A DNA stretch of 64,000 nucleotides from Acanthosepion esculentum (GCA_964036315.1 OZ038482.1:13079785-13143784); one strand, 5' to 3'; shown: positions 46,274 to 57,725, counted from the first letter of the stretch. The notes: generated by a model not told the origin, from the sequence alone. A program made the numbers and translations.

Positions 46274-46373
46274 ATATATGTGTGTATATAACAAACGTTT
46301 AATGCCATTTTCGGTTAGCTCCCTTATGTTGGAACGCTTGTTTCTCAAAAAATTTCATCGCTACAAGGGATAA

Positions 46374-46379
<6 letters not shown>

Positions 46380-46432
<53 letters not shown>
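46380..46432. repeat. (CA)n microsatellite
   Basis: About 26 CA units. Confidence 0.97.
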
Positions 46433-46441
<9 letters not shown>

Positions 46442-46477
46442 ATGAATATGAATAAACATACTTTTCATATAATTGAC

Positions 46478-48417
46478 TGTACACAGATGCATAATAACTA
46501 AATATGTATAGAAAACAGAAAAGAATTTGACTTAATAGAAATAAATCCATTTAGACATTTTAATGGGGGGAAGTATTCCTACAATGCATATTTTTATTGC
46601 TTTAATACTCTACATTATTCAAGTGGAATATTCTAGAATGTTCCAATAATGTTATCGGTAGTTATTTTTAGCCTAAAAAAAAATACAAAACAGAATATTT
46701 TGTAATTGATATTCGTGCAAGAAGGTTTTCATCATGGCAAGAGGTAAAGAATTGACAAATTCGCAAAAAGAACTGATTGTTAAGCACTGGAAAGAAGGTA
46801 AAAGTTACAGGGAAATCTCAGACAACCTGAATATTCCATTTGCTACCATTAGTTCATTCATTGCAAAGTATACAAAATTCAATACTGTTGAAAACCAAAG
46901 AAGAACAGGTGCTCCACGGAAGATTTCTTCAAGATCTTCGAGGAAATTAATGCGTCAAATTAAACAAAACACAATGGTTACTCGTCAAGAGTTGCAGGAT
47001 GATTGGCTTTCATCAGGAATCTGTCACTAAACGGACAATAAGCAATGAAATTCATAGGAACAATCTAAAGTCATGCTTCCCTCGGAAAACTTCACTGCTA
47101 TTGAAAAAACACAGAGACGTCAGGTTGAAATTCGTTCGTGAACATAAGGATAAGGAAAAATCGTATTGGGAAAGAGTATTATGGACAGACGAAACCAAAA
47201 TTGAGTTGTTTGGGCATAATTCTGAAAATCATGTATGGAGGAAAGATGGCGATGCTTTCAAACAAAAGAACACAGTTTCAACAGGTTTCAATGGTTTGTG
47301 GATATTTTTCTGCAAAAGGTACTGGCAACATATTTTTTTTTTAATCGTATCACCCCAAGCAAGGCCGGAGGCCACTATCACGCAAGGGGTTAAAGAAGGG
47401 TTGGAGGAAGAGCAGATAGGAGTGGCAAAGGAGGGGATGTGGTGAAAGAGAAAGACAGTGGGTCGATCAAGGCAAGGGGGCTACAGAAGATTTGGAGCGA
47501 GAGCAGATAGGAATGAAAAATGAAAGGATGTGGAGAAGGGAAGTGGATAGATCAAGGCAACTGGAGATGTCGATTGACGCTACACTTAAACCGTTGGAGA
47601 TTGTATTTGTCAGGGAAACAGTAATAGGGACGGGAGTTCCATAGGCGAGATGTGCGAGACATGAAGCTATTGGAGTAGAAGAGACGTCTACATCTAACAG
47701 TTTCCACGGTGTAGGGGTGGGAGCGGGATGCCAGCCTCGTGGGGCGTTTAAATTCACGAGGCCTGGGGACAAGCGAACGCAGCTCCTCGGAGCAATTACC
47801 GTGGAAGTACTTGTAAAAAAGGCAGAGCGAGGCAACATCGCGTCTGTGAGAGAGCGACTGCAGACGAGATGACAGTGAGTAATAGATGGTAGAATGAATG
47901 CTGCAGCCTATCAAAATATTTTGGAAGCAAATCTAATGATTTCGGTTGAAAATCTTGAACTTCCTCCTGATTGGATCTCACAACAAGATAATGATCTTAA
48001 GCACACTGCAAAATCTACTACGAAATAGTCTGCAGGAAAAAATGTAAATAGCCTGAAATGACCAAGTCAATCCCCAGATTTAAACCCAGTTGAGAATCTG
48101 TGGCGTTATTTGAAAATTCAAACCCAATCGAAAGTTCCAACAAACATCTAGTATCTAAAGAACATATGCAAAGAAGAATGGAACAAGATACCAACTAAAG
48201 TTTGCAAATCATTTATTGGGAAATATAAGAATAGGTTTGTTGCTGTAGAAGTGAATAATGGCTATTCTACAAAGTATTAACTGAAGATTATGTATTCTTT
48301 TTTGTATTGTACCAATACTTTTTTCACACATTAAAATGGATATATTGGATCTATTTCTAGTAAATCAATTTTGTTTCTGTTTTCTATGCATATCTAGTTA
48401 TTATGCATCTCTGTACA
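46478..48417 (+). mobile_element. Tc1-like transposon with nested LINE
   Basis: TIRs of about 57 bp (46478-46535 and 48361-48417) share CAGATGCATAATAACTAAAT / ATCTAGTTATTATGCATCTC, with TA-rich outer flanks. The transposase starts MARGKELTNSQKELIVKHWK (46734), has an HTH (SYREISDNLNIPFATISSFI), a second HTH, and VLWTDETKIELFG with the first catalytic Asp. After the LINE come WISQQDNDLKHTAK (second Asp) and SQSPDLNPVENLWRYLK (Glu). A frameshift near 47010, three later stops and the LINE (47333-47875) inactivate it. Without the LINE it would be about 1.4 kb, normal for Tc1. Confidence 0.95.
47333..47875 (-). mobile_element. Jockey-group LINE, 543-bp 3' copy nested in Tc1
   Basis: The minus strand ends in GGGGTGATACGATTA plus an A tail (47333-47350). 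It is truncated at the position equivalent to 34048 (CGACTGCAGACGAGATGACAG). It encodes SLSHRRDVASLCLFYKYFHG to the C-terminus NRHLQLP. The insertion point is a T-run in the transposase gene. Confidence 0.95.
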
Positions 48418-48647
48418 GCTATATGAAAACTATGTTTATTCATTAGTTGAAAATACAATAAATTAAAAAATTGTACGTGTACCAATATTTGTTTTCAACT
48501 ACTATATATATAACACTATGTTGGCATGGAAAACTAAAACAAATTCTTAGTAAAAAAAAGTTACCAATATCCTGAAGGAGGCTTACACAGGAGCGTTCCT
48601 TTATATTTGAACTTAATGTAACTAAAAAACATTTCGCTTTTAAACTT

Positions 48648-48683
48648 GCCTTGATAAAGTCAGTTTGGCGAAACGGATCGGCA
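48648..48683 (+). ncRNA. Hammerhead-like motif, Penelope type
   Basis: GCC-TTGATAAAG-stem II-GAAAC-GGATC-GGC is in hammerhead order; GCC/GGC can close stem I and TC is the cleavage dinucleotide. The first block is TTGATAA in place of CTGANGA, so it is a variant or relic. Confidence 0.4.
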
Positions 48684-48773
48684 ACGACTAAGAAATATAT
48701 ATATTCCAATTGTCTTCTTTTTATCCAGATTATCTTATCATCAGAATTATTATGAGAAATTTAACCATATATA

Positions 48774-48775
<2 letters not shown>

Positions 48776-48832
<57 letters not shown>

Positions 48833-48990
48833 AATATGAGGTGCAGTTAAATTTATATTACAATGAATCATTCATACAAAAAGTAAATTATTAAAGTTAA
48901 TGATATAAAATGGCGAAATTGTTAGCGAAGGATTTCGGCATTTTATATCATTAACTTTACTAATTTACTTTTTGTATGAATGATTCATTG

Positions 48991-49061
<71 letters not shown>

Positions 49062-49370
49062 GGAGAAAACAACTGAAAAGTTGCAAATTAAAAGAAAAAA
49101 TTGAATATTTTTTGTGAAAGTATTTATTTATATTTTTTTATATATAAATTTGATATTTCTGAAATATCAAATATATATATAAAAAAAAATATAAATAAAT
49201 ACTTTCACAAAAAACATTCAATTTTTTTCTTTTAATTTGCAACTTTTCAGTTGTTTTCTCCATATTATATACATATCAAGAAAGTATACGTGGCTTCTCA
49301 TTATGATATATATATATATGACGATCTGCCTAAGTGAAACCTTGGTAGGTGTGTCTGGCTCATTAGGTTT

Positions 49371-49424
<54 letters not shown>

Positions 49425-49425
49425 A
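48776..49425. repeat. (TA)n tracts with two inverted repeats
   Basis: (TA)n 48776-48830, 48993-49056 and 49374-49421. Inverted arms: 48858-48911 with 48939-48993 (CATTCATACAAAAAGTAAAT), and 49056-49155 with about 49160-49268 (GGAGAAAACAACTGAAAAGT). Each inverted repeat is bounded by TA. Confidence 0.9.
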
Positions 49426-50384
49426 CCTTTACGTTGGTCCAGTCTAAGTTTTCCCTTCTTGGGCATTTTATGTGTTGCTATTTTTATTTTACACGCTTCT
49501 TTGTCCGTGGGCATTCTTTAAAATTCTTCAATGTCATTTGTTTCTAGTTTTCGTTTTTAGCTAGTATAGGATTTGGTTCTGTGGATTCGAAGATGTTAAT
49601 TGTTTCCTTTTAAAGAGTCGGTCGTGACCGGCTCTTCTATATTTTCTCTTATCTGATTTATTTATTTTTAGAATAAAAATTCGATGGCCTCATTTGCGGG
49701 GACATCTTGTCTAGCTTGAGAATGCAAACTGAACATTCTCTGACCAGTTTTCACGCGCGGTTAGAGTAACGGTAATCTACGCGCAAAGTGGAACCAGCGA
49801 ACAGATTTACGCCCTATTCTGTTGCGGTCATTTTCGCACTATTGTCCTCCGGAAAGGCATGAACCCATCTTTTGTACACTTTTTATATGTTAGTTAAACA
49901 GCAGGATAAATTCTAACCGTGGATGTAAGAAGTCTAGATGAAGGACAAGTCTGAATTTAAAACTGCGCAGAAGTTAACGGAAAACTACTCCACTATCTTT
50001 CCTAAGATGCCATAGAATATTCACAGATAATAAAGGGAAAGAATCTAGGTAGAATCAAGTTCGTTCCTTAAAGGAAATGGTTTGTTTTTTTAAAAATTTG
50101 TATAGATTTCTAAATTGTTTTCATTAATTTTTTTTTTAATATTTCAGTTCTTAAAAAATAGTTTATACAGAAATAATTTTTTATTTTTTATTTAAAAATT
50201 AATTTAAAAATATCAGGGTTTGAATACGCACTCAATCCCTGGAAAAAAAAACAACAACTTCTTTTTAAATTGGTAAGAAACTTTCGAACTGAAGTATTAC
50301 CGACAGGGGTCCCAATCGTGCAGCATTTAAAAAGATTCAGCGTCTCTGACAGGCAATTTTGATGGTAATATGAATCTTGCTGTC
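49426..50384. other. No recognisable gene
   Basis: Unique-looking sequence; AT-rich from 50090 to 50230. Confidence 0.4.
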
Positions 50385-50530
50385 ACCAAATGACGTCGTC
50401 ATAGCAACGCTTCCTGCGCATCTTCAGTGGCCGCTGGGAACATCGATTGGGTTGTTTGGTGATGGAAGCCATTGTATTTTGTTGCCTCAATAACACAAAG
50501 ATGGCTGACTAGACGTACACGGAGAGAGTC
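50385..50530 (+). promoter_or_regulatory. Promoter-like cluster of CRE, X-box and YY1-type motifs
   Basis: TGACGTCGTCA (50391-50401) overlaps an X-box/RFX half-site (CATAGCAAC, 50400-50408). An inverted CCAAT (ATTGG, 50446) and AAAGATGGC (50498) follow. Higher G+C and several CpGs set it off from the AT-rich flanks. Such clusters mark housekeeping promoters in animals. The ATG at 50501 gives only MAD before a stop, so any gene would need another start. Confidence 0.35.
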
Positions 50531-50619
50531 TTAATGTCAATCTTTTTATTTTCTCTTTTTCTTTCGCCCGCTCTTCCAAGGTAATTTTACCAGTTTCTTT
50601 GAATGACACTGTCATATAT

Positions 50620-50653
50620 CAACATCAATATATATATATCAATATATATATAT

Positions 50654-50707
<54 letters not shown>

Positions 50708-50914
50708 ATGGAGAGATAGATAGATAGATAGATATAGTTATATATATATGTTAAAATATAGTTTTAAAATATGCTATGTTTATAAGGCAAAATGCTCAAT
50801 AGTCGGGACAGAGCGTATCTAAAGATAAGCAGTGTGAACATACAGTTCAAAAGCGAATGGCGACAGTCTGTTTCAGATTTGAACGCAATCATCAAACTCT
50901 GTATCCCCACTGTT

Positions 50915-50998
<84 letters not shown>

Positions 50999-51018
50999 TG
51001 TGTGTGTTTGTGTGTGTT
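50620..51018. repeat. (TA)n and (TG)n microsatellites around a Penelope-type repeat
   Basis: (TA)n 50660-50695, (TA)n near 50918-50946 and (TG)n 50947-51018. The middle (50780-50905) is a terminal-repeat-like sequence. Confidence 0.85.
50856..50900 (-). ncRNA. Hammerhead core, near-complete
   Basis: The minus strand reads TTGATGA, a 14-base stem II region, GAAA, then CAGACTG (3-bp stem III) and TC, as in the copy at 53830-53875. The first base of the CUGAUGA box is T in place of C. Confidence 0.45.
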
Positions 51019-51165
51019 ATACCGTACTTATAAACACTAATGGGTATGTCCCAATCCTCCTAAATACGTTGGACACTTGTATTTTGTTGATGTTATAAAG
51101 ATTACCATTTTCATTTCCAACCTCCGTTTTGATTATCCCTCATTCAGTAACCTTTTCTAGGTTAC

Positions 51166-51224
<59 letters not shown>

Positions 51225-52099
51225 GTATATATATATATATAAAATCGTACAACACTCTCCCCGCTGCCTGGTCGTCCAAGACTTTCAACTCTGCGGCTGA
51301 TCTATGAAGATCGCTTCGGTCTCAGACCTGTCCTATCCCACGTTGTGATTTAAGTTTGATCATAAGGAGGCCAAGACCGAATCATCGCAGGTATATTTGT
51401 GTTGGGCTGGTCCAAGTGGGGCGAAGACGTACAGGGAACAAAATAACACTCGAATAAATTGGACAAAAGTAAATACTGTTTTTATATCAGTCCTCCGTAC
51501 AATAATTGGTTATATTAGAGTTCGCATGCAATTACTTATCAGCCCAGCCCGCATCTAAATCGGAAGTGATACTATCGTTGACCTGGCAAAAATCTGGTCT
51601 GCTGTTGTTTGTAAAGTTTGGCACAAGGCTTTCGTCGGAGGCTTTCGTCGGAAGATAATCACGTGGGCCTCTCTTCTGCCTATGTCTCTTCTGCTTTGAC
51701 TCGTCTCTCTTATTAGCATAATTTTGAGGAATTCCCTTCTCCCAATCTCTCATATCATAATCTCTCACTAAACCTTCTCGGTGAGCGTGGGCGACTTATC
51801 CATCCCACTCTGTCTCGAAGCACTTTCGACCAGGAGAATCAACTCCATTTCGTTGTTTACGAAAATGACGTTTTCGCTTTACAGCTTTTATTTGCAGCTG
51901 TGTGTCAATCGACATTGCCCCAGAAGTTTGGGTCACTCTTCCATACACCTCAAGTCATTTATGTGTGAATTAAATTCTCAGTTCTTCCTACGGGTTTTTG
52001 CTATTAACCCTTCTAGTTCTAATGTCTTTCAGCACATAAAATTTTCTTATGTTGTAACAAAACATCCTTCTGTTTTATCGCGGCAACGACAAATAGTAT
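51019..52099. other. No gene recognised; (CA)n at 51168-51218
   Basis: A minus-strand frame at 51532-51768 is highly charged but matches nothing I know. Confidence 0.4.
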
Positions 52100-52108
52100 C
52101 ACACACAC

Positions 52109-52145
<37 letters not shown>

Positions 52146-52177
52146 TACACACACACACACACACACACACCCACATA

Positions 52178-52236
<59 letters not shown>
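52100..52236. repeat. (CA)n-(TA)n microsatellite
   Basis: CA units with small interruptions, then about 30 TA units. Confidence 0.97.
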
Positions 52237-52241
<5 letters not shown>

Positions 52242-53668
52242 GTACCCCCAAAATATTTCTAAAAAGAATATACCGTGATGAAAAGAATGCCACAAACTTG
52301 ATAAAAAATGTTCTGTCGTCAAAATGTTTCTTATTATTCAGAGGAAAGATCAAAGGATTTTTTGTTATTCGAAATTTTTTTTAAAAATCTTGTTTTTTTG
52401 CGTCAACGGTTCGGCCAAAGATTACAATAAGGATTTTACCGAATTTTTTGGCGTTAAAAACACATTGTTTTTACAGATTCTTGTAAAAATCGTGTTTTAA
52501 TGAAATTTTCATAACTTATTCGCAAGTGAATGAAATTATTTTTGAAATTTTTTTAGAAAATTAAAAAAAAATATAATGTTTACATTTGTTAGCCTCACTT
52601 ATTTAATTTCATGAAGTTTCGAGAAATTAAAATTCCACCCTCTTCATGTTTATATTCGTTAAAAGCAGGACTCCTTGGAGAAATTATATCAACAATTTGT
52701 TTTTGTCAAACAGAAACACCATTTACCGAAAATCCGCTCTGAATCGTAAAATAAAAAATACAATAAAACTATGACATTATTTAATTAGGAAAGCTTTTAA
52801 TTGCTTTTATAAATAAGATATATTAAGGACACTATTGTCTTAAAAAAACTGATGAATAATGAAAATTGTTTTCATTTTTTAAATTTTAATTATAAAAATT
52901 TATTACATTTTAATTCTTTTAAAATTCTGTATTAATTTCAGCCTTTTAGATGATATTATTAAAAAGTGAAAACTATATTTACTGATCCTAAAGGGAAAAG
53001 CTTAATCAACAAATACCAAAATTTTAAAAAGAATTTTGAATATTTTTTGCGCATAAAGGAGGAGGTTTTTGTGAATACGAGCGACCATACACGACATTAT
53101 CAGAAAAATAGTGCGATAACTATGGTGTTCTAAAATGAAATAATACATTAGATTAAGGAGCATATTGTCCTAAATTTTTAAAATTACTGACAGACTTAAA
53201 ATGTATATAAAAAAGGCGCTCTCGTCATTTTCTTAGAACAACATTGGATCTGAAAACAGCTACCGTCGTGTTAAAATGCATTTCTGACATATTTTAAACT
53301 TAAGAATAAATAGTATTTGTTTCAAATCGGATTAATTATACTTTGAATCAGCTAATATTGCTCAAATAAATTTTTAGAAGAGTATATTTTATTTTTGGGA
53401 GCTTTTTAAATAAAGAAAATTGAATTGCGATGAAAAAGGACTAAAAAGGGGAAGATAATCAGTTATTTTAGCAAAAGCAAAAAAACACCTCCAGTCAATT
53501 TAAGTTAGTTTTCGAATTGCAGCAAAGTATTTTGCTTATTGGAAATATTAAATTTAATCTATTAGCTTGAAATTAAAACTGAAATAAAAGCTTCCAGAAA
53601 GATTTTTCATTTAAAAAAAAATATTTTAAACCTTACGTATCCCATTTTTTTGGTGGGGGTCCATAATA
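52237..53668. mobile_element. ~1.4 kb AT-rich TIR-bounded element without ORF
   Basis: The left end TTAGGTACCCCCAAAATATT is mirrored imperfectly by TTTTTTGGTGGGGGTCCATAA at 53645-53665. Both sides abut (TA)n. The inside is strongly AT-rich with no coding frame. Proposed non-autonomous DNA transposon; superfamily unknown. Confidence 0.4.
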
Positions 53669-53669
53669 C

Positions 53670-53672
<3 letters not shown>

Positions 53673-53727
<55 letters not shown>
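53673..53727. repeat. (TA)n microsatellite
   Basis: About 27 TA units, bordering the 3' end of the Penelope-like element. Confidence 0.97.
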
Positions 53728-53730
<3 letters not shown>

Positions 53731-53829
53731 GAAATATAGTCTTAATGTATGCTATATTTATGGGATAAAGTGCTCAATATCAGAGATAGAGCGTGTGTAA
53801 ATATAAAAGTGAACATGGAAGTCAGCACT

Positions 53830-53875
53830 TAGGGGCGACAGTCTGTTTCATGCTAGTACAATCGTCAGGCAACTA
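53830..53875 (-). ncRNA. Hammerhead ribozyme core
   Basis: All invariant blocks are present on the minus strand: CTGACGA (CUGANGA), GAAA and the TC cleavage dinucleotide. Stem I can pair TAGTTGC with GCCCCTA (five of seven pairs, two central mismatches). Stem III is CAG-A-CTG, the very short form known from Penelope elements. Stem II is weak (TG/CA). Cleavage would release the RNA end within the terminal repeat. Confidence 0.65.
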
Positions 53876-53928
53876 GCGCTGTTATTTGCCTCGGCTATTT
53901 ATATATAAGGGTCAGTGGTGCATTATGG

Positions 53929-54300
53929 GTAGTCTATTTTGGCGGTTACTTTTACCGGAAGTCGCTTATTTGTTTATTTATTTATGTCAAATTATTTTGC
54001 TTGTTTTTTTGTTTGTTTTTTTTTAAATTTTATTTTTATTTTTATCTTATATATTTATTTATTTATTTTTTATTTTGATTCGTGTTTTTTATTAACGTAG
54101 TAAAAATTTGTTTATATAGCTTATTGTTGGTAGTCTATTATGGCGGTCATTTACCGGAAGTCGGTTGTTTGCTTATTTATTTGGGTCAAATTGTTTTGCT
54201 TGTTTTTATTTATTTTCATTTTTATTTTTATCTTATATATTTGTTTATTTGTCATTGATTAAATCTATTTGTTGAATTTTGAGGTGGAATGTTGTGGTTT
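53929..54300. repeat. ~195-bp direct repeat in Penelope 3' UTR
   Basis: GGTAGTCTATTTTGGCGGTT... with TTACCGGAAGTCG occurs at 53931 and again at 54129 (GGTAGTCTATTATGGCGGTC). T-rich filler follows each copy. Confidence 0.8.
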
Positions 54301-54789
54301 GTTCTTACTATTATTTTGGTCGGAACAGTTTTTAATTTATCTATTTGGGTTGATTATCTTTATTTGTTTTTTCTAAACGGCTAGTTTATCGTTATCGGTT
54401 GTTAGTTTATTTATATATTTGGATGTATTTAGATCAATTTATTATACTTGTTGTTATTTATTTGTTACACTGTATATTTTCTCTTTTTGGCTTTCGATTT
54501 TTAAGTAACGTAGTATATTATCTTTTATTAATTTTTAAAATTTTTTATCGTTATATAACAGTTATAACTTTCGTCCGTTCTTTTGTCTTGATTTTTATAG
54601 TTTTGATTGTTACAGTTTAATTTTTTGTTCATAATAGTTTGATAATTTGTTCATTATTTACTTTATTGATTTTTTTCGCATATTCTAACAGGTGTGGTTT
54701 TGTAATTTGTTTGGAGTAATTTATTTTGCTTATTTTACTGTTATTTTGTTTGTTTATATATTTATTTATTTTTCTATTTTAAATTACGC

Positions 54790-55626
54790 AGTAAAAATTT
54801 GTTTTCATGTCTGCATTTTGAGATTAGCTCGGATCATTTATTTAATAATTTATTTTGATCTGGGAAGGTAAATTATAGCTATTTTTTCCTCCAAGCAAAG
54901 TTTGCAAGTTTTTGATAGGTTGTTGTAGGCTGATGATCTTTTCCTTATTTTCCAAGATATTTTTGGTGTGGTGTGTGTTTTGTTTTTTATTTCCCAGATA
55001 TACTTAGAAAGCATTGTGCTGTTCGCATATTTACTATTTGTGAAAGACATTTTGTGTACATAATTTCTTTGTTTCCATGGTCCTTCGGTTACTCCTATGT
55101 ATACTTTTTCTTCATTATCTGTTGATTTTATCGTGGCTTGGTAGATTACGTTGTTTTGTAAACAATTACCGTTTAAGGGACATTCGTTTTTTATTCTGCA
55201 GTTGCACGTGGGTTTAATTTTTGTTCGTGTGGTTTGTTAATAATTTTCCTGTTGTGCTTTTTTATTATTTGTGCCATGTTCTCGGTGCAACTGTAGCTGA
55301 TTTTTACTGTGTTTTTGTTGAATATTTTGTGTAGGGTGCTTGATTCCGGGAAGTGTTTGTGTAAAAGTTTGAAGAATATTTTTCCTATGTTTGTTTTTAC
55401 GTTTTTGCTGTACGGTGGGTTGAACCATATGATATTTCTTTTCCTGTTGGTCTTTTTTGTGTTCTGTGGTGAGTATGTGAGTGTTGCTGGGAATCCGCTA
55501 TCTTTTAGGGCTGTTTCGTAGTCTTTCTTAGCTTTGTTAACTATAGATTCATCGGAAGAATTGTCGGAAAGCCTGCGGTTAATCGATTTTGGTATCTGTT
55601 TGATTATAGAAGGCGGGTGGTTGAAT
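54790..55626 (-). pseudogene. Penelope RT C-terminus and GIY-YIG endonuclease
   Basis: The RT tail reads IIKQIPKSINRRLSDNS and IIWFNPPYSKNVKTNIGKIF, then HKIFNKNTVKISYSC. A frameshift near 55208 leads to the Cys-rich linker (CNCRIKNECPLNGNC) and the nuclease: VIYQATI (GIY strand), VYIGVTEG (YIG strand), SKYIWEIK with the catalytic Glu, and CKLCLEEK, closing with LLNK-SELISK where a TGA replaces the Arg. The RT palm is missing. In this family the nuclease nicks DNA at the target, often near simple repeats. Confidence 0.88.
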
Positions 55627-55628
55627 GT

Positions 55629-55665
55629 GCCTTGATAAAGTCCCTAACAGGATGAAACGCGTCGG
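55629..55665 (+). ncRNA. Hammerhead-like motif, opposite orientation
   Basis: GCC-TTGATAAAG-TCC...GGAT-GAAAC-GCGTC-GGC: stem I (GCC/GGC), stem II (TCC/GGA), GAAA and TC are all in order. The first box is TTGATAA. Same pattern as 48648-48683. Confidence 0.45.
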
Positions 55666-55734
55666 CTCAGAATCAGTTTTCCTCTTGTCTTTTTATTCAT
55701 TTTTTCTTTTACAGATACACTCTATCAGAAAATC

Positions 55735-55845
<111 letters not shown>

Positions 55846-56820
55846 TTTTGTACTCATTACCCTTACTCAGTGTAAGTAGCAAAAGTCTATAAATTACCGT
55901 TTGATGTCAGTTTTACATTTCCTGTGACTCGGTTAGAATATTCATTTGTTAACCGAAAACTTAGTTATCCAATTCCACTCGTAGACATTTTCCCATTTCT
56001 CAAGAACGTAATTATTAAAAATATATAAAATTTAACTTCCCGCTTTTTCAGTCTTTTTGCCACAATTTGAGAAAAGTTCCTTTATTAATCAAACTCTTAA
56101 TTCACGGACAACTGTCTAGCTTATTTTGAAAACCTTTCTGTCAAATGTAAATAGTAACGAATATTCAGCCCCATTACACACCATCTCCACTGCGTTTATC
56201 GTGTTCGACCGTTAACTGAAAGTTTATTCCTATTAACAGAAAGCTTAGTCGTTCAATTCGATGTAAAGGGCGCATATATAATGGGAGGACCCACCTCAAA
56301 AAAGAAATAAGGAAGATGAGATAAATAGATTTTTAACAGATATTTTCTAAGCTTAAGTGTGATTATGACAAATATGGTGGTTGAAATTCCTGCCGGAAGT
56401 GGTATTTTTTAAAAAATATGGCGTTTTCATAGACTAGGTTAGAAAGAAAGTCTTGTTGCATTTTTGAGATGATCTTGTAGTGATTACTACTATGTTTGCC
56501 ACGCCTACATTTTTCTCAACTGCGATTAGTCAAATAATAAATACTAACTATCACAGGACAATTTACTGATCGCATTCACCACACTGAATTTTTCCTACTG
56601 TTAATTCACAAACATGCTTTTGTTATAAAATCACCGATTGGGTAATTTTTCATCCAAACAGATATTTTTTTGTGTTCTCTCGAAATTTCTCCCGCCGTTA
56701 GCCATGGGAGCCTACCGATAGTAATATAAGCCAGGATTCGTTCCAAAAATAGATAGTAGAAGCAGAACTCAGTAGAACTCAGCAAATCACACGTATCTAC
56801 ACAGACTATTCATTCTACTC

Positions 56821-56879
<59 letters not shown>

Positions 56880-57544
56880 CTTAAATATCATTCACCAGCA
56901 GTTCTATGTAACAAGCCAAGTTGCAACAGCTCTGTTAGTTATATATAATCCACAACTGAATTACTACATGTTCTTCTGAAAACATCATCCTATCTAATAC
57001 AGAACTTTAAACATTCTTATTCAGAAAACTTGTTTTATTACATTTAATCTTTCAGCTGACAGATAAAGGGAAACTACTTTTTCTTTCTTATTGTTTCACA
57101 CATTACAAAAAATGTTTTGTATTTGTTGATTTTAATATATATTTTTCATCGTTGAAACAAAAATCTGTTTTCCATTGTTTTTCCTTAATTCAAAAATGTA
57201 TAATTGTTAAATGCTATTCAACACGCAGCCATATCAATCTTTTCAACACAACCAGCATTTACAATCTCTTTAAGTGAACTTTTTAATACTTATGATAAAA
57301 TAACCATTAATCTTTACGCTTTACTGCTTCTTTTCTAGCAGATAATATCTTGTATCGATTTTACCCTTTTAAACTGAGTTTAGATCAGATTCAAATAAGA
57401 CATTGTACGTTTTATGAGTTCTAAAAGATTTCTTTAGTAATGGAAGCTGCCAGAAATATTCATTCTGTCTCTGGAAATTAAACTTTTAAGTTTACAGACA
57501 TAGCAGCGATTCCTTGGCAAGTTTCGATTAGGAAATTCTTCCCT
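55846..57544. other. No gene recognised; (CA)n at 56824-56877
   Basis: AT-rich, unique-looking sequence without protein-like frames. Confidence 0.4.
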
Positions 57545-57725
57545 TAAAGATTCCCCGGGGTCTAGACGACCAAGTTCTGTCAATAATGAGATTCTTCAAA
57601 CCGTAGTTGAGGAAAATCCTAATGAAACTAAGCAGGGATTAGTAAAAGTGTTACACATTGTCACACTTAGATCATAAAACATCTACACAAACTCGAAAAA
57701 TTGTCGAAATTTGGTCAGTGGGTCC
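57545..57725 (+). pseudogene. Mariner transposase N-terminal fragment
   Basis: The plus strand encodes RRPSSVNNEILQTVVEENPN then ETKQGLVKVLH, matching the first DNA-binding region of mariner transposases ('GRPSxVxxExLxxLVExxPxxTxxELA'). A stop and frameshifts follow, and no catalytic part is present. Confidence 0.65.

Larger units (their letters stand above)
53735..55626 (-). mobile_element. Penelope-like element, 5'-truncated
   Basis: On the minus strand the RT tail and GIY-YIG domain (55626-54790) are followed by a long A-rich 3' UTR with a ~195-bp direct repeat (53929-54300). A terminal repeat with a hammerhead core (53830-53875) then ends at (TA)n. Placement of the nuclease after RT and a hammerhead in the terminal repeat are hallmarks of Penelope-like elements. 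At 55627 it joins an opposite-orientation hammerhead sequence. Confidence 0.85.
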
